NCBI GenBank assembly: GCA_024345305.1
Contig: BRON01000006.1
Location: 1,178,001-1,242,000 of the forward strand
Direction of reading: 5' to 3'
From: Mrakia gelida
Taxonomy: Eukaryota; Basidiomycota; Tremellomycetes; Cystofilobasidiales; Mrakiaceae
DNA length: 64,000 nucleotides
Shown: positions 62,140-64,000 of the stretch, one piece after another
Layout: each line of letters starts with the position of its first letter
How positions within the stretch are numbered: the stretch's first letter is position 1
The notes under the pieces: generated by a model
What the model was told of the DNA's origin: nothing
The model's input: only the letters and a program-made list of their open reading frames with translations
Database searches by the model: none
Position numbers and translations under genes: made by a program

Positions 62140-63880
62140 TTAGGAGCTAACAGCGTCAGAAGAGAGACCAAAATTGAAGACGATAGGCCCGGCAATAGTG
62201 GTAGCATCGGTAACGTTAGCAGCCTCGGTAGCGGAGGAGATGACTCCGTCTTAAAGGAAGGAGGGAGGGAGGGAGGGAGGAAGAAAAAGAGAGATCAGTT
62301 TCAGACGCGCGTTTCGCACCAGAAAGGAAAAGATGCTTAACTCACAAGCAATACCCTGAAGGGTGGAGGGAAGAGTGACGGATCCGTTACTGATAAGGTT
62401 GACGGAAGAGGTCAATCCAGAGTAGATGATGACTAAGAGGGAGGGAGAGAAGAGAAGAGAGTCAGCTGGGAGTTTTGCGCGAGTATGGTAAGGAAAGTGG
62501 GCTAACGGTTCTCAGTTGCTCCCTCGGTGGAGTTGTAGGTAAGGGAAACAACGTCTCCAGCGGCGTATCCAGCGGCAGGGGAGATGGTGGCCGCAGGGAA
62601 CGCGACGACGGGGAGGGTAGGGTTGGTCTCGGGGCACGACGTGATGAAGGCGGCGGCGATGGTGTAAACCTGCGAGAACCCGAGAGGAGTATCCTCGGGT
62701 CCAGACCAAGCTGGAAAGAAATTAAGAAGAGAAGAGGAAGTCAGTAGATAGATGAACGACAGGTCGAGGTTGAGGAGGTCAGGCGACGGTCGTCAAACTC
62801 ACCAGCTCCCTTGAGGACAGCGCTGTTCAACCAAGCTTGATGCCTGTGAAAGATGAAAGCAATTCCTTGGTCAGCTCTGGAAGGGTCGCCTCATGTGTTC
62901 ACTGATCAACTCGAACTTACCTCGCCTCAGTAGTGAGGATGGAACCGGCGGCGGTCTGAAGAAAAGGAAAGTGGGGGAAGACGACGCGTTAGTCGAAGCG
63001 CCGAAAGAACGAAGAGAAGGGGTTTCGACTTTCGACGTAGGCTGGTTCCGTGATGAGAGAGGCAGCTCCAAGGTAGGCGGAAGTTCCGACGTTCTCGATG
63101 ACGGCGGAGAGTCCGAGGACTGAGAGAAGGAAGAGGAGGAAAGTGAGCGACGGCGACGCGAACACGAATCCAACTTGACCTTCACCCACATCCAGTCACT
63201 CCATCGTAGGGGAAGGTGTAGTTGCAAGGAGCGGTAGCATTGCCTCCAAGAGCGGTAGCCAAGAAGGAAACATGCTGAGCCTCGTGCTGTCCAATTTGAA
63301 CGACTCTCTGAAGAAAGGGAGAGGGAAGCGAAGGTTAGAGCGAGCTTGAGGTTATTAAAAAAGAGTTTGACGAAACTTACCTTTCGGACCCAGGTGGGGT
63401 AATCAGCAGCAGTGAATGCAGCCTCGTCAAACTTGCCGAGAGCCTCACTGAAAGGAAGGAAAGAGAGAGGGAGGGGGAGGGAGAAGTGGATCGGGTCAGC
63501 TCGATGGAGGGCAAGAATCCTACTAGAACATCCTGATGATGTACACACGTGTAGAAAGCGTCCTCGAGGTGCTCTGTGAGTAGAATGAAGAGTAAGAAAT
63601 GGGGCGAGAGGAAGAAAACAGTCAATGAGACATTCCGATGACGAGTTTCGACGAATTCGACGAACCAAGAGTGAGGGCGTCTGACGGAAGGAAGGAAAAG
63701 TGAAGGATAGGTCAGTAACGCCCTCTTTACGGAGAGAGAAGGGCGGTCGAAGATGAGGTTCTACTAACATTGAAGGATGGTGGTATCGATGTTGGACGAG
63801 TCTTGTCGAACGGCGAGGGGAGCTGCAATGGCGGCGGTAGCAGCGAAACCGAGAGCGAGAGCAGCGGAGGCAGCAAGCAT
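62140..63880 (-). CDS. Rds1-like ferritin-like secreted protein, 298 aa, 11 exons
   Basis: Exons are 63880-63769, 63680-63666 (15 nt), 63573-63549 (25 nt), 63447-63381, 63307-63190, 63119-63037, 62955-62921, 62843-62803, 62710-62507, 62432-62346 and 62249-62140. They sum to 897 nt and every phase closes. A signal peptide (MLAASAALALGFAATAAIAA) is followed by a ferritin-like helical bundle: YALTLEHLEDAFYTEALGKF, VVQIGQHEAQHVSFLATALG, SAVIENVGTSAYLGAASLI and TTEARHQAWLNSAVLKGA. It carries the Glu and His of the ExxH-type sites. Relatives are stress-induced Rds1-type fungal proteins. It is probably secreted or cell-wall associated. Metal binding is inferred from family resemblance. Confidence 0.87.
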
Positions 63881-64000
63881 TGTGTGAGGGGGTTGAGGGT
63901 TACGTTGATGGGGTAGTGCGTTGAGGAGAGGTAGAAGTTGAGTGAAGGAGGGGAGGATGTGGTTGAGGAGGAAGAGGAAGAGCGAAGCAAGATGACCTTT
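63881..64000. promoter_or_regulatory. Upstream region of the Rds1-like gene
   Basis: These 120 bp precede the minus-strand ATG and run to the window edge. They are GA-rich on the plus strand (CT-rich in the gene direction), as is common for fungal 5' leaders. No TATA box is clear. Confidence 0.3.

Noticed and set aside
1..64000. tRNA and rRNA genes
   Set aside because: I looked for B-box-like GGTTCGA-CC motifs and rRNA landmarks and found none with supporting structure.
1..64000. A defence island, biosynthetic cluster or other multi-gene system
   Set aside because: Neighbouring host genes have unrelated functions, mixed strands and separate promoters. Nothing ties them into one pathway.

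Overview
The window reads as nuclear DNA of a filamentous or yeast-like basidiomycete. A Pucciniomycotina/Microbotryomycetes-type genome is my best guess, and that placement is inference. The reasons are many short introns with GTGAGT-like donors and short CT-rich 3' ends, and typical fungal families: Zn2Cys6 factors, CPL1-like cysteine-rich secreted proteins, a KRE6/SKN1 glucan-synthesis protein, an Rds1-type ferritin-like protein and a forkhead factor. Spliced frames were assembled by hand; where all exon phases close I give exon coordinates.

Layout. 0-8 kb: gene-rich, with two divergently transcribed F-box-like genes (1.3-3.7 kb), the 3' exons of a CPL1-like gene (4.0-4.5 kb), a putative type II membrane protein (5.0-5.6 kb) and a long unknown gene (5.75-8.06 kb). 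8-13.6 kb: a full-length Ty1/copia element (family 1) sits between two truncated genes, the unknown one on its left and a Zn2Cys6 factor on its right. 13.6-22.7 kb: degenerate repeats, a second Zn2Cys6 paralogue (16.6-18.0 kb), and an inverted segmental duplication (15.5-16.7 versus 19.8-22.4 kb) that carries a solo LTR in both arms. 22.7-30.4 kb: repeat-rich, with a family of short palindromes, an eRF3-like exon fragment, a 180-aa unknown gene and a complete CPL1-like gene (27.8-28.9 kb). 30.4-35.3 kb: an apparently intact, recently inserted copia element (family 2) with identical LTRs and a 5-bp target duplication. 35.3-40.8 kb: gene fragments, solo LTRs and a decayed copia copy. 40.9-42.4 kb: a 7-exon forkhead factor. 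43-51.5 kb: pseudogenes, a decayed non-LTR reverse transcriptase with an LTR inserted in it, and gene fragments. 51.5-57 kb: an FAD-dependent oxidoreductase, then ChaC and KRE6/SKN1 genes that both carry nonsense codons. 57-61.3 kb: a 3'-truncated gypsy element and a duplicated block. 62.1-63.9 kb: an 11-exon Rds1-like gene.

There is no operon-like system. The window is best described as host genes being broken up by LTR retrotransposons and by recombination between their copies. The signals I find least explained are a nine-copy 19-bp palindrome (RAAACGACAG-S-CTGTCGTTT), an LTR hairpin whose loop is conserved while its stems are swapped between subfamilies, and a copia primer-binding site that matches the anticodon arm of tRNA-Ile with C opposite the position expected to be inosine.
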